Assembly: GCF_024054565.1 (NCBI RefSeq)
Contig: NZ_JAMXLR010000011.1
Span: 1-64,000, forward strand
Origin: Aeoliella straminimaris
GTDB lineage: Bacteria > Planctomycetota > Planctomycetia > Pirellulales > Lacipirellulaceae
Length of the DNA: 64,000 nucleotides
Direction: 5' to 3'
Shown here: one piece after another, positions 34,119 through 43,314 of the stretch
Position numbering within the stretch: position 1 is the first letter of the stretch
How the letters are laid out: each line of letters begins with the position of its first letter
The notes under the pieces: model-generated
The model's database searches: none
What the model was told of the DNA's origin: nothing
The model's input: only the letters and a program-made list of their open reading frames with translations
Made by a program: the position numbers and the translations under genes

Positions 34119-34958
34119 TCATTCAGCGAGCGATTCCACAACAACTTTGCCCGTGTCGGTGGTGAGTTGGGTTCCCGCGGCGTTGCTGCCGCGGCGGACC
34201 ATGGCCAGGCCGGCGTAGCCGTTATCGATCTGGCCCACGGTGGTGATCGTGCCCACTTGCTTGTCGCCGTCCGTAAGCTGCGCACCTGCGGCGAGCTGGG
34301 CGCCATCGAGCGCTCGCACCCGCACGATCTGTTTGTTAACGTGGCCCAGCGCATCGAGTCGGGCGATGGTCTCCTGCCCCAGGTAGCAACCCTTGGTGAA
34401 ACTGATGGCCCGGCTGTCGCGGCTCAGTTCTTGCGGCAGCGTTGCTTCGCCGAACTCGACTCCACCTTGCGGCCAGCCGGCCGCTACCCGCACCGCCGCG
34501 AACGCCGCGGCATCGCCGGCGACGAACCCTGCGGTGTCGAGAGCCGATGGCACCTCGTCACCCAAGGCCAACCACATGGTCGGTGGGCCGAGGGGCAGCT
34601 TGATGCAGTTGTCGGCAAGCTGCTGATCATCGCCGACGACAAGTACACTCTGTTCTTTCCGCTGAGTCAGCTCAACCTCTTCGCGAATAATGTAGCGATC
34701 GAGTTGCGAGGCAAGTGGCCCCGCATCGTTGGTGAATACGACAACCACCACGCGGTCTTCTGCGTTATGCAGCACGGCGTGGTAGAGCACGTGTCCTTTG
34801 ACATTGGTGAAGAACGCCTCGCGCGACTCGCCCACCGCCATCTGCTTGACGTCGGCCGTGCACATGTTGTGCAGGAACGTAGCGCGGTCGCTGCCGGTGA
34901 CTTCGAGCACGCTGCCCGGCCAGTCGGTGAAGTACAGTTTATTGGTGTCGATGGTCAT
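34119..34958 (-). CDS. ygfZ: YgfZ/GcvT-like folate-binding protein
   Basis: A 279-aa tetrahydrofolate-binding protein that supports maintenance of iron-sulfur enzymes. The C-terminal signature Lys-Gly-Cys-Tyr-x-Gly-Gln-Glu is intact in FTKGCYLGQETIARL. The N-terminal part has the GcvT-like RATFLHNMCTADV block. The length is near that of bacterial YgfZ. It is 16 bases downstream of the DUF2088 gene and probably co-transcribed with it. Confidence 0.9.
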   Translation of the reverse strand: MTIDTNKLYFTDWPGSVLEVTGSDRATFLHNMCTADVKQMAVGESREAFFTNVKGHVLYHAVLHNAEDRVVVVVFTNDAGPLASQLDRYIIREEVELTQRKEQSVLVVGDDQQLADNCIKLPLGPPTMWLALGDEVPSALDTAGFVAGDAAAFAAVRVAAGWPQGGVEFGEATLPQELSRDSRAISFTKGCYLGQETIARLDALGHVNKQIVRVRALDGAQLAAGAQLTDGDKQVGTITTVGQIDNGYAGLAMVRRGSNAAGTQLTTDTGKVVVESLAE

Positions 34959-34974
34959 GGCCTGGGGTTGGGAG

Positions 34975-36201
34975 TTATTCGGCCCACTTTGGCACGGTGT
35001 ACTGAACTTCGTTCAGCACGATGCAACTGGCGCTGCGTTGGGCAAGGCGGGCCAGCTCGTCGGTCGAGGCAATGGGGGTCATGCCAAGGTCCTCCACCAC
35101 TTCAGATTCCAGTTGACTCATGAAGAACACCGGGCCGCGGCACAGAGCCTTGTAGATTTCCCAGGCCGCTTGCGCGTCGTCGGTTTGGGCGTCGTTCAGT
35201 TGGGCGGCGCGGTCGAGGTTGCCACCGGTAGCCATCAGCTTCTTCAGGCTCTTGCCTGGTGGGGTGTCGAGCTGGGTGCAAATGGCCACCGCGCTTTGCT
35301 CGTCGTCCGCCACGGTGGCCGCGGTATGCAGCGCACGGGCGACATTGTCCCATGTTTGCTCTTCGGGTCCACCGGCCAGCGTGGCCACGACCAGTTGGGC
35401 CGGCTGTTCGATGGTCAGTGCCCATTCGCGATCGCAGGTTTCGTCCACCACGCGTGCGACGTCGTCTGGAGCGCCGGCTACCACCTGCGCCACCCCGCCT
35501 CCTCGGGCGGGAATCACTTGCACCACCAGTGCCGAACCCAACAGCCAGCCAGCCTGCTCCGTCTCGCGGCGACGGATCATGCCGGCGGTGGGCGAATCGA
35601 GTGCGTCGGCCTGCGCGTAGCGACGTTGGGTAAGGACATCGGCAAAGCGTGGATAGATCGATTCGTACACGCCACGGGCATCGCGCGACTGCGACATCCG
35701 GCCGCAGCCCACGGGTATCACCACGTCGGCCTCGAACAGCTGGCGGCTGATCATCAGTGGCTCGTCTTCCACGGCCGCCAGGTAGCACAGTGCCTCGTTG
35801 TCGCCCGGCACGTGCCCTACGACCACCAGTCCATCGCCGGTCAGGTCGTCAAGTTGCTCACGCAGTCTGTTGGCTTCCTCGACACTGCCAGTAACCACTT
35901 GAACGGACGACCGCTCGGTGCCTGCGGTTTCCAGGGCGGCCATCACGCCCCGCACGACATCGCTCGCGTGCCGCACGTTGGCGCCGATGGCGATGGCCAC
36001 CAGATCGCCCGGCACCGTGGCTTGGGAGAGCGGCGGAAAGCCAACCGGCGCTTCGAGCGCGGCGGTGGTGGCGGTGACGACCTCGGCTGCTGCGAGGCGG
36101 CCGGAATTTGCCCTGTCGCCGCCGCCCCGCCACGCTTCGTCGCGCAACGTGATTTCCAGCGGTGGTAGTTCGCCCAGATGGACTTGAGCCAGGTAGGACA
36201 T
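34975..36201 (-). CDS. DUF2088/LarA-like protein without the usual pincer lysine motif
   Basis: A 408-aa protein of the LarA/DUF2088 type: an N-terminal mixed domain with ELPPLEITLRDE, a middle helical region (HASDVVRGVMAALETAG), and a C-terminal part rich in small strands (ADVVIPVGCGRMSQSRDARG). In lactate racemase a GGxK-type lysine binds the nickel pincer cofactor; I do not see it here after VIPVGCGR, so lactate racemase activity is doubtful. ATG 36201 (MSYLAQVHLG) is preferred over the in-frame codon at 36255. larB, larC and larE are absent from the window. Confidence 0.72.
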   Translation of the reverse strand: MSYLAQVHLGELPPLEITLRDEAWRGGGDRANSGRLAAAEVVTATTAALEAPVGFPPLSQATVPGDLVAIAIGANVRHASDVVRGVMAALETAGTERSSVQVVTGSVEEANRLREQLDDLTGDGLVVVGHVPGDNEALCYLAAVEDEPLMISRQLFEADVVIPVGCGRMSQSRDARGVYESIYPRFADVLTQRRYAQADALDSPTAGMIRRRETEQAGWLLGSALVVQVIPARGGGVAQVVAGAPDDVARVVDETCDREWALTIEQPAQLVVATLAGGPEEQTWDNVARALHTAATVADDEQSAVAICTQLDTPPGKSLKKLMATGGNLDRAAQLNDAQTDDAQAAWEIYKALCRGPVFFMSQLESEVVEDLGMTPIASTDELARLAQRSASCIVLNEVQYTVPKWAE

Positions 36202-36363
36202 AGCAGACGCAGACGATTGAGTAAGGAAAGGAAATACCGATACAAGCAGGTACAAAATGGTATCGGCCGTCGCGCCAGGGGGTCAAGCGGCGATGGTCCG
36301 CCATGCGAACGTGTGGTAGGGTGAATTACGGTTGTTCGCAAATCTCTTGGAGCGGTGTTGGCG

Positions 36364-37416
36364 ATGAGGAAACTGGGTACGTTGCTCGCCTGTAGTTGTT
36401 TGGTGCTGCTGGCGGTCCTGTGCATTGGTTGTGAAGGCGAGCCTGCGCAGCCAGGCAAAAAGGCCGAGCCGACGAGCGAACCCGAGCGGCAAGATGGCAT
36501 GACCGCCGTCGAGATCATGCAGAAGATGGTCGCGGTGTACCGCGAAGCCGATTCGTATTTGGACAACGCCGAGTACGCCGAGCATTTCATCTTGCCCGAA
36601 GATGGCGTCAAGCGTCAGACTCCGCCCACGACCTTTGCGGTGAGGTTGCAGCGCCCCAATCGTTTTCTGATCACTCGCCTGCGAACCATGATGGACGGTC
36701 CGCCCCAAGGCGCCCTGGTTGGTTCGGATGGCACGACCCTGGAAGCAGTCGTCACACAGCTCGAGCCTCAGCGTCTGCGTGTCGACGCACCTGAGGTAGC
36801 GACCCTGAAAACGGTAGCGCCCGATCCGGTGCTCCGCGAGGCTTTGTTTCCTGGTCCGATCCCCGATGTCTTTCCTCAACTGGCTCTCCTGTTGTCGGAG
36901 GAAGAGCAGGCTCCGTGGCCCTTGGAGGCTCCTCGGGCATTAGTGCTGCTACCGCCAAAGAAACTGGACTCTTCCAGCAAGGAAGCAGCTGAGTGCTATC
37001 GAGTTCAGTTACGCACCGACCAAGGTCCGCAGGTGTGCTGGATCCATAAAGAGACGTTTGTCCTGCTGAGGATCGAAATCGCCAACAAAAAGATGCAAAA
37101 ACACCTGTATCCTAATCAGGAATTCACCGAATTCACCTGGCAATTCAATTTCTACGACGTAGCCATCGACGTCGAGACCACCAAGGAGATGTTCCGCCTG
37201 GCCCCAGCCGAAGATGGGCAAGAGGAGATCGTCGAGGCGTTTCGCGAGCCGGAGACGCAGCCCGAGTCCCCGCCCGAGGAAAGTTCGGCCGATCCGCAGG
37301 AGGAAACCGAACCATCCGAGCAAGCCGAGCCCCCCGCTGCCGACGAGCAGCCCACCGGAGAAGAGTCGACGGCCGACTCCACCGATCAGGTGAGTGACGC
37401 CGAAGCGGATCAGTAG
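36364..37416 (+). CDS. DUF2092-like lipoprotein
   Basis: A 350-aa exported lipoprotein: lipobox LCIGC near residue 21. Residues 45-290 follow the LolA-like pattern of DUF2092 proteins (AVEIMQKMVAVYREADSYLDNAEY, FAVRLQRPNRFLI, then a FVLLRIEIANK strand). The last 65 residues are a low-complexity Pro/Glu/Ser tail. ATG 36364 follows GGAG at 36349-36352. LolA-like folds carry lipids or lipoproteins; the cargo is unknown here. Confidence 0.72.
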   Translation: MRKLGTLLACSCLVLLAVLCIGCEGEPAQPGKKAEPTSEPERQDGMTAVEIMQKMVAVYREADSYLDNAEYAEHFILPEDGVKRQTPPTTFAVRLQRPNRFLITRLRTMMDGPPQGALVGSDGTTLEAVVTQLEPQRLRVDAPEVATLKTVAPDPVLREALFPGPIPDVFPQLALLLSEEEQAPWPLEAPRALVLLPPKKLDSSSKEAAECYRVQLRTDQGPQVCWIHKETFVLLRIEIANKKMQKHLYPNQEFTEFTWQFNFYDVAIDVETTKEMFRLAPAEDGQEEIVEAFREPETQPESPPEESSADPQEETEPSEQAEPPAADEQPTGEESTADSTDQVSDAEADQ

Positions 37417-37529
37417 TCTTTAACGCCCACGCGAACCGTGTGCAGTGGCCTGCGTATTCGACTACACTGTTTTTGACGGGCAGCAGCCAACCTCATTCAA
37501 ACTCCTCTATGCTGCGGTACTCGGGGGCC

Positions 37530-37937
37530 ATGACGCAGATTCTTGCCGTTGACGATACCTGGCCCAACAACTTCGATATGTTGGTGTTGTTGGGATACGT
37601 AGCCTTGGTGGTGGGCGTGCCTGCCGCCGGGTTGTCGCTGTTGGTCATCGACATTCGGGCCCACTATCGCCGGCTGAAGGGCGCCCTGGTCGTGGTGTCG
37701 AACTACGTCAGGTACATGCCCTCCTGGGTAGCCGACGAAGCCCAGCGTCGCAAACGGGTTCCGCCGTGTCTGGCCGTGTTTGGTTTGAAGCTGCCTTGCA
37801 CCGAAGCGGAACTGCTGAAGGCCTATCGCGAAATGGTCAAAGAGCGGCATCCGGACCTGGGGGGCGACATGGCCGAATTCCTGCAATTGCAGCGGTTTTT
37901 TGAAGAAGCCCGGTCGCTGATCACCAATTCCGATTAG
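37530..37937 (+). CDS. membrane-anchored J-domain protein
   Basis: A 135-aa co-chaperone-like protein. One N-terminal membrane segment (MLVLLGYVALVVGVPAAGLSLLVI) is followed by a short linker and a C-terminal J domain: LAVFGLKLPCTEAELLKAYREM, then the HPD motif in VKERHPDLGGDM. HPD is intact, so stimulation of a DnaK-type ATPase is plausible. Layout resembles DjlA-like anchored J proteins but is shorter. ATG 37530 is chosen; 37509 is also in frame. Confidence 0.78.
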   Translation: MTQILAVDDTWPNNFDMLVLLGYVALVVGVPAAGLSLLVIDIRAHYRRLKGALVVVSNYVRYMPSWVADEAQRRKRVPPCLAVFGLKLPCTEAELLKAYREMVKERHPDLGGDMAEFLQLQRFFEEARSLITNSD

Positions 37938-38120
37938 CTGCCGAAGGTTGCTTGTGGCGGTGCTGCTAGCACCGCTGTTGGTTGCTGTTGCTCGGCAATG
38001 GTCGAGAGGATACGATCGCGGCCCACTGCTGCGGCAAACAGGTTCGGTCGACTCCGACCGCCGCCTTGCGTCGTTGTGCTTTTCGCTTCGACTCCACCTG
38101 CGGGGAAAGGATTCCCACCG

Positions 38121-39209
38121 ATGACTGAGCTACGACCTCGAACTTTGTCCGACCTGGCCCATCTAGTGGCCGGTCGCACGACCGGCGACGCCACGGTGAC
38201 CATTGTCGGAGCTGCCCCGCTGGACGAAGTTGCGCCCCGTCAAATTACGCTGATCGATCAGCCCGAGCGGCTCGCGCAGGCCGCCCAGTCGCCTGCTGGG
38301 GCCGTGCTGGTGCCAACGGGCCTGACCTGCCAGGACAAGCCGACCATCGAGGTCGACGACGTCCACGCCGCGTTCGCCACCATCGTCAAGCTCTATCGTC
38401 CCCATCGGTGCTCGGTTGCCCCTGGCGTGGCCACTTCGGCCTCTGTTAGCGACACCGCCAAACTGGCCGAAGGCGTTACTATTGGCGCCGGAGCCACCGT
38501 GGCCGACGACGTCACCATCGGACCGGGCGCCACCATTCACGCCGGCGTGCACATTATGGCCGGTTGTCAGATCGGTGCAGGGGTCACGATTTTTCCCGCC
38601 GTCACGCTGTACGAAAACACCGTGGTGGGCGACCACGCGATCATTCACTCCGGTGCGGTGATTGGCGCCTACGGTTTCGGATATCGTCAGTCTCAGGGCC
38701 GCCACGAGTTGTCGGCTCAATTGGGCAATGTCGTGATTGGGCCGCACGTCGAGGTGGGCGCCAATTCGACCATCGATCGCGGCACCTACAGCTCCACTCG
38801 CATTGGCGAAGGAACCAAGATCGACAACCTGGTGCAAATCGCTCACAACTGCCAGATCGGCAAACATAATCTGCTGTGCGCCCAAGTGGGCATCGCCGGC
38901 AGCACCACCACCGGCGACTACGTGGTAATGGCCGGCCAGGTGGGCGTCCGCGATCACGTACACATTGGCGAGGGGGCCCGCATCGGCGCCATGGCTGGCG
39001 TGTCGAACGACATTGCCGCAGGCGTGGTGGCCTTCGGAGCTCCCGCGACTCCCGAACGTGATCAGAAGATCCTGCTGGCCTCGTTGGCCAAGTTGCCTGA
39101 GATGCGGAAGCAATTCAAGCAAATCCGTAAGTCGGTGCAGAATCTCGAATCGTCCGCTCGTCAGCACGGCTCGCAGGGTGGTCGCGCCGCCATGGATCCC
39201 GCCGCCTAG
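38121..39209 (+). CDS. lpxD: UDP-3-O-(3-hydroxyacyl)glucosamine N-acyltransferase
   Basis: Third step of lipid A synthesis: adds the N-linked acyl chain to UDP-3-O-acyl-glucosamine. A 362-aa protein with an N-terminal uridine-binding domain (residues 1-100) and a left-handed beta helix of hexapeptide repeats (VTIGAGATVADDVTIGPGATIHAG). The catalytic His lies in QIAHNCQIGKHN, and NSTIDRGTYSSTRIG is the standard LpxD block. ATG 38121 is chosen over the upstream frame. The lpxI gene follows 21 bases later; the pair shows that the organism makes lipid A. Confidence 0.93.
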   Translation: MTELRPRTLSDLAHLVAGRTTGDATVTIVGAAPLDEVAPRQITLIDQPERLAQAAQSPAGAVLVPTGLTCQDKPTIEVDDVHAAFATIVKLYRPHRCSVAPGVATSASVSDTAKLAEGVTIGAGATVADDVTIGPGATIHAGVHIMAGCQIGAGVTIFPAVTLYENTVVGDHAIIHSGAVIGAYGFGYRQSQGRHELSAQLGNVVIGPHVEVGANSTIDRGTYSSTRIGEGTKIDNLVQIAHNCQIGKHNLLCAQVGIAGSTTTGDYVVMAGQVGVRDHVHIGEGARIGAMAGVSNDIAAGVVAFGAPATPERDQKILLASLAKLPEMRKQFKQIRKSVQNLESSARQHGSQGGRAAMDPAA

Positions 39210-39230
39210 AACATCCATCGCCTCGACGGA

Positions 39231-40151
39231 ATGATGCCAAACTCGACCTCTCCCGATTGCCACCCTGCGACGGACGACAACACGGTGGGCCTGCTGGCCG
39301 CGTGGGGTCGGTTTCCGATGGTCGTTGCCGAGTCGCTGAAACGCGATGGCTACCGCGTGTGTTGCCTGGGAGTCAAAGGGCACGCCGACGGAAACCTGGC
39401 ACGCGTGTGCGACGAATTCGATTGGGTCGGCCTGGCGAAGCTCGGTTGGGCGTCGCGGTGGTTTGCTTCGCACGGCGTCCAGCGAGCCATGATGGCGGGC
39501 AAGATTCACAAGGTGAATTTCTTCCAGCCCATGGCCATCTGGCACCTGATGCCCGATTGGACCACGCTCAAGGCTTTCTATCCCCATTTCGTCGCGCGCA
39601 CGTCCGATCGCAAGGACGACACTCTGTTGCTAGCAGTGGTGGACACGTTTGCCCGCCACGGCATCGAGTTCCTGCCCGCCACGGACTACGCCCCCCAGTT
39701 GTTAATCGACGAAGGCGTGGTGGCCGGACGCGAGCTTACCAAGGCCGAATACGCCGATGTGGAGTTCGGCTGGCATCTGGCCAAGCAGATGGGCCAGCTC
39801 GACGTAGGGCAGAGCGTCTGCGTCAAAGGACAAGCAGTGCTGGCCGTCGAGGCCGTCGAGGGCACCGATCACTGCATCGCGCGCGCCGGCGAGCTCTGCC
39901 GCCAGGGCGGATTCACGGTAGTGAAGACAGCCAAACCCCAGCAGGACATGCGTTTCGATGTGCCCACCGTGGGGCAGGGAACCCTGGAAAGTATGGCCCG
40001 TGCTGGCGCACGTGTATTGGCCATCGAAGCCAGAAAAACGATCCTGTTGGAGGCCTCCAGTTTCCGTTCGGCGGCCCAGCGGCTGGGCATCACGGTGGTC
40101 GCCATCGACCCAGAAGCCCATTCTTGCCACGCTGATCGCCACGCCGCGTAG
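39231..40151 (+). CDS. lpxI: UDP-2,3-diacylglucosamine pyrophosphatase LpxI
   Basis: A 306-aa enzyme that hydrolyses UDP-2,3-diacylglucosamine to lipid X and UMP, replacing LpxH in many bacteria. The N-terminus reads VGLLAAWGRFPMVVAESLKRDG; the catalytic domain has FYPHFVARTSDRKDDTLLLAV and later GQSVCVKGQAVLAVEAVEGTDHCI, then VKTAKPQQDMRFDVPTVG. These are the standard DUF1009/LpxI blocks. It follows lpxD directly, as in other LpxI-containing genomes, and so belongs to the same lipid A operon. Confidence 0.93.
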   Translation: MMPNSTSPDCHPATDDNTVGLLAAWGRFPMVVAESLKRDGYRVCCLGVKGHADGNLARVCDEFDWVGLAKLGWASRWFASHGVQRAMMAGKIHKVNFFQPMAIWHLMPDWTTLKAFYPHFVARTSDRKDDTLLLAVVDTFARHGIEFLPATDYAPQLLIDEGVVAGRELTKAEYADVEFGWHLAKQMGQLDVGQSVCVKGQAVLAVEAVEGTDHCIARAGELCRQGGFTVVKTAKPQQDMRFDVPTVGQGTLESMARAGARVLAIEARKTILLEASSFRSAAQRLGITVVAIDPEAHSCHADRHAA

Positions 40152-40316
40152 TTCTTGGCGGTTTTTAAGTTGTTTGTTGGTAACGGTTTACGGCATCCTT
40201 CCGGCTGCACCCACGGCACCGTACTAGCCACACAGCCCTTAAATAGCACCCAGGCGTCATTCAAGCGCAAAATAGGGTAAACGCGCAGTTTTTTCTCAGC
40301 ATTCAACTCAACTTGA

Positions 40317-40345
40317 TTGAGAGATTCGCGCGGCGTGACTATACT
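40317..40345 (+). promoter_or_regulatory. sigma-70-type promoter candidate
   Basis: TTGAGA at 40317-40322 and TATACT at 40340-40345 are separated by exactly 17 bases. The transcript would begin near 40352, 234 bases before the sigma-54 activator gene, leaving a long leader. Confidence 0.55.
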
Positions 40346-40446
40346 GCAGCCTGGGGATTGGGACTTGTCGAGCGGCATAGCGCGACGGGTACAGACTCTT
40401 ATTGTTTACGGGACTACTTAGACATTGGAACCGCTAGTGACGCGAA

Positions 40447-40462
40447 TGGCGTTCGACTTGCT
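40447..40462 (+). promoter_or_regulatory. sigma-54-type promoter candidate upstream of the activator
   Basis: TGGCGTTCGACTTGCT has the -24 GG and -12 GC of sigma-54 promoters at the right spacing, with a full TTGCT -12 element. It starts 139 bases before the activator ATG and would let the activator control its own gene. Confidence 0.5.
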
Positions 40463-40585
40463 TTGAACGATTCTTAGCTGGAACAGTCGAACAATTTTCA
40501 CCTAGCCAATGCAGGTAAGGCAACTTAGGAATAGAGATCCATAGCACGCTATCGGCGTTGCTTAGGCCTGCGGAGCTTCTGAGAA

Positions 40586-41575
40586 ATGGCATCTGAGGTA
40601 CTTACACCCTCGATCGAGCGGTTGCTATCAAGGCCGCCCGAACATCCTAGAAGTTGGATTCTGGGTTCGAATCCGAGGGTTACTCGCATTGCAAGCCATG
40701 CCGAGAAGGCGGCCGAAGTGCAGTGCCCCGTTCTGATCACCGGCGAGACCGGTACAGGCAAGGAAGTCTGGGCCCGGTTGCTGCACGAGTTGGGACCGCG
40801 CCGCGAACGCATGTTCGTACCCGTCAACTGCGCGGCACTCACGCCAACGTTGGCCGAGAGTCAGCTATTCGGTCACGAAAAAGGCGCGTTCACCGGCGCT
40901 GCCGGCGCCAGCCTAGGTGTGTTCCGGGCAGGCGAAGGAGGCATTGTCTTCCTGGATGAAGTGGGCGAAATGCCCGCTGAATTGCAGCCAAAACTGCTAC
41001 GCGTGCTGCAGGAAGGCGAGGTCACCCCCGTGGGTGCCGCCAAGCCTGTACCAATCAACGTCCAGATTATCGCGGCCACGAACCGCAATCTTGAAGCCGA
41101 GGTAGCGGCTGGGCGGTTCCGCGAGGATCTCTACTACCGTCTGAACATGGTGGAACTGGAAGTTCCGCCGCTTCGTCACCGTGTGGACGACATCCCACGG
41201 TTCATCGAGTACTTCTCGGCCAAATACGCGGCCAAGTACAAACGCGACGCCTGGACGCCCTCCAGCGACCGGCTGCGCGAATTCTGCGAATATCCCTGGC
41301 CGGGTAACATCCGCCAATTGGGCCACGTCATCGAACAGGCGTACGTGCTGGACTGCGAGCCATCGCTGCCCACCACCCGCAACCGCGAGACGTCGACCCC
41401 CGCCCTGCCCTTCACCAACCTGTCGAAGCTGCGTCGCATCGCGGTGCGTCAGGCCTTGCAGGCGACCCGAGGCCACAAAGGTCGGGCCGCCAAGCTGCTG
41501 GGCATTCACGCCAACACCATGACACGGTTGCTGGCGCAGATCGATGAAGAGTCGCTGCAGCAGAGCGACAACTAA
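40586..41575 (+). CDS. sigma-54 interacting transcriptional activator without sensor domain
   Basis: A 329-aa enhancer-binding protein. Only about 25 residues precede the AAA+ domain, so there is no receiver, GAF or PAS part. Walker A is GETGTGKE (53-60), the sigma-54 contact loop GAFTGA is intact at 100-105, Walker B is GGIVFLDE, and the arginine-finger region is REDLYYRLN. The C-terminus is a Fis-type helix-turn-helix (RQALQATRGHKGRAAKLLGIHANTMTRLL). PspF has the same minimal layout and is held in check by a partner protein. Two promoter candidates precede it and two sigma-54-type promoters follow it, upstream of a small basic protein gene. Confidence 0.88.
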   Translation: MASEVLTPSIERLLSRPPEHPRSWILGSNPRVTRIASHAEKAAEVQCPVLITGETGTGKEVWARLLHELGPRRERMFVPVNCAALTPTLAESQLFGHEKGAFTGAAGASLGVFRAGEGGIVFLDEVGEMPAELQPKLLRVLQEGEVTPVGAAKPVPINVQIIAATNRNLEAEVAAGRFREDLYYRLNMVELEVPPLRHRVDDIPRFIEYFSAKYAAKYKRDAWTPSSDRLREFCEYPWPGNIRQLGHVIEQAYVLDCEPSLPTTRNRETSTPALPFTNLSKLRRIAVRQALQATRGHKGRAAKLLGIHANTMTRLLAQIDEESLQQSDN

Positions 41576-41692
41576 CAGAGCGGCTTCCACCACATCGGTG
41601 ATATCTCGCTGCGGGTCCCCATTTTGGGGAGCCGTACCACCTTTCAGCCGGACTTTCTTGTGGGCTCACGGTTCGGGCCAGCGATATCCGTG

Positions 41693-41708
41693 TGGCACCC
41701 ATTCTGCA
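41693..41708 (+). promoter_or_regulatory. sigma-54-type promoter candidate
   Basis: TGGCACCCATTCTGCA keeps TGGCAC and the GC of the -12 element at the correct 10-base spacing between GG and GC. Confidence 0.5.
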
Positions 41709-42014
41709 TTGAATGGCGTTCTGCCCCTATTTCTCAGGCCCCAGCAGATATCTCGCCTCTCCCTTCTCGGCCCTCCAGGGTGGTCCCCACGGGAACGCCG
41801 CCGCCCCTCCCCAGTTCTGGTGACGAATCATCAAGTCGGTGAATCCGCCCTTAAGTGCTTTTGTAGCAAAGAGTTGTGGGGCGCCGTCTCACTCGCTCTC
41901 ACCATCCCAGTGAGGCTCTCCCAGCTGCCGAGCGGCATGGGGAGAAAAATATCCTGAACGTAAGTGCTTTGACTAAATGCGGTTGCGTCGATTCGTTCGC
42001 GGACATTCGGTAGT

Positions 42015-42030
42015 TGGCACGCCCATCGCT
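42015..42030 (+). promoter_or_regulatory. strong sigma-54-type promoter candidate before the first small basic protein
   Basis: TGGCACGCCCATCGCT matches the sigma-54 consensus TGGCACGNNNNTTGCW at every defined position except one (C for T in the -12 box). Start of transcription would be near 42041, giving a leader of about 184 bases to the ATG at 42225. Confidence 0.6.
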
Positions 42031-42224
42031 TTATCACGGGTCGCGGTCTGGATGGGGATTGTCCCCACTCGGGTCGCAGTCCGCCCAGAGGTGCTGGCCG
42101 GGCGCGGAAGGATGAATCCCCCGACGCGCATAGGTGCCATGGCGGAGAGAGGTGTAATTCGAACCGCTGCTATCCGGCACGTAGCGCTGATTTCCTGACA
42201 TTCAGGATCCAAGGAGTATTGGCA

Positions 42225-42401
42225 ATGAGCATTGAGCAAGTTTACGAGAACGCTGAATCGAAATACGGGACGAACAGTTTCCAGCAGATTCGGAGCAACG
42301 GGCACAGCAAGCGACGAGCCCCGCAGGGCCGACGTCGAGGCAAAACCCCGCAATCGTTCAACGGCATGCACCGTCGCCGCCGCAAGAAAGTTTCCTGGTA
42401 G
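42225..42401 (+). CDS. small highly basic protein, paralogue of the protein at 43429
   Basis: A 58-aa protein with AAGGAG 8 bases before ATG 42225. The first 20 residues are polar and acidic (MSIEQVYENAESKYG); the rest is very rich in Arg and Lys and ends in GMHRRRRKKVSW. It shares with the 66-aa protein at 43429 an RSxGHxK motif in the middle and a C-terminal G-[M/I]-H-x-RR-x-K-[K/R]-x-x-W ending exactly at the stop. It likely binds nucleic acid or an acidic partner; no family is known to me. A good sigma-54 promoter lies upstream. Confidence 0.65.
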   Translation: MSIEQVYENAESKYGTNSFQQIRSNGHSKRRAPQGRRRGKTPQSFNGMHRRRRKKVSW

Positions 42402-42786
42402 CCCCATACCCACGGCAAGAGATCACGCTGCGCGTTGAGGGACGCTCAGCAGCAGGTCGAAATGCCGGTTGGGGTGTAAACACTGCGCGGCTAATAGCCG
42501 GCGATGTTTTCGCAGAGCACCAGAAAATGGGCGGAGTGACGATCGCGTGACGGTTCACGCAAGCGTGCAGAGTGAGGGTTTAGGCTGCCGCGCGAACCGC
42601 TAGATGTTCAACAGTGATGAAGATGCGTGGCGTTACGTATGTCACGTGAGCGCGAATTGGTCCGCATGGGATGCAGACACTGCGCGACCAAAGTGCCACG
42701 GGGCTGTCGCCGAGCAGCCTCGCACAGCATTTGCAGTGGCAAGAAATCGGCGCCCAACATGGTATCTCGCAGAAACATAGTGATTG
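42402..42786. other. gene-free region
   Basis: No convincing gene in 385 bases. A weak sigma-54-like sequence, TGGCAAGAAATCGGC at 42737-42751, lies 35 bases before the next ATG with correct spacing but several mismatches. Confidence 0.4.
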
Positions 42787-43314
42787 ATGAACGCGCCTGA
42801 ACTGAATGTTGCCGTGCCATCGTCGGCTTCGTCGACGGTGACACCAGTAACTCGCGCCGGACCGGCAGCGACTGCTCGTTGCTTGGTCGTAACGGCAGAT
42901 TCCGGGCACGCTACTCTGCTCGAGTCGTCTGCTGGCGAAGAGGGATGGAGTGTAGACGTGTGCGAGTGCTCGTTGCAAGCGTTGCGATTAGCTTTCCGCT
43001 TGAAGTTTCAGCTTGCGGTGATTGATCTGCAGAGTGTGACGGACGACGAAGCGTCGCGGAACGACTTGGAGCAACTGGCGCGAGATTTAGCACAGAACCA
43101 CGTTCCGCTGTTGGTCATCAACGGCGACCCCGATAACCCGCTGGGCGAGTTCGCCGCGCGGCAGCTTGGAGTTTGGGTGTACTTACCCGGCTTGGGGGAA
43201 GACGTGGGCCTGGAAAGCATGTTTCGCGAAGCCCGCCTGGCGACGGAGAAGTTGGCGCGCGACGCAGCGACGGTGAGCGAGCAGACAAACCAGCGTAGGC
43301 TGCCGGCTGGCTAA
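42787..43314 (+). CDS. degenerate response-regulator receiver protein
   Basis: A 175-aa single-domain protein. After a low-complexity start of about 30 residues, residues 32-155 alternate strands and helices like a CheY receiver: RCLVVTADSG, then ALRLAFRLKFQLAVIDLQSV (a D at the phospho-site position), VPLLVINGDPD, and WVYLPG. The acidic pair of the first loop is incomplete and the conserved Lys of the last loop is Leu, so normal phosphorylation is doubtful. No output domain. It lies between the two small basic proteins and downstream of the sigma-54 activator, which itself lacks a sensor domain. Confidence 0.65.
   Translation: MNAPELNVAVPSSASSTVTPVTRAGPAATARCLVVTADSGHATLLESSAGEEGWSVDVCECSLQALRLAFRLKFQLAVIDLQSVTDDEASRNDLEQLARDLAQNHVPLLVINGDPDNPLGEFAARQLGVWVYLPGLGEDVGLESMFREARLATEKLARDAATVSEQTNQRRLPAG

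Larger units (their letters stand above)
41576..42224. promoter_or_regulatory. 650-base regulatory region without a clear gene
   Basis: No open frame is convincing. AAGTGCTTT occurs twice (near 41853 and 41961). Two sigma-54-type promoters lie inside (41693 and 42015). Activator binding sites could lie in the GC-rich stretch between them. Confidence 0.45.

Noticed and set aside
34798-36168. Plus-strand frame of 456 codons opposite the DUF2088 gene
   Set aside because: Histidine/glycine-rich shadow with no motif; the minus strand carries the real gene.
38163-39587. Minus-strand frame of 474 codons opposite lpxD
   Set aside because: Shadow of the repetitive, GC-rich lpxD gene; His/Gly-rich composition with no family pattern.
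41624-41842. 72-codon plus-strand frame in the sigma-54 promoter region
   Set aside because: Proline/serine-rich, no ribosome binding site, and it overlaps a promoter candidate.
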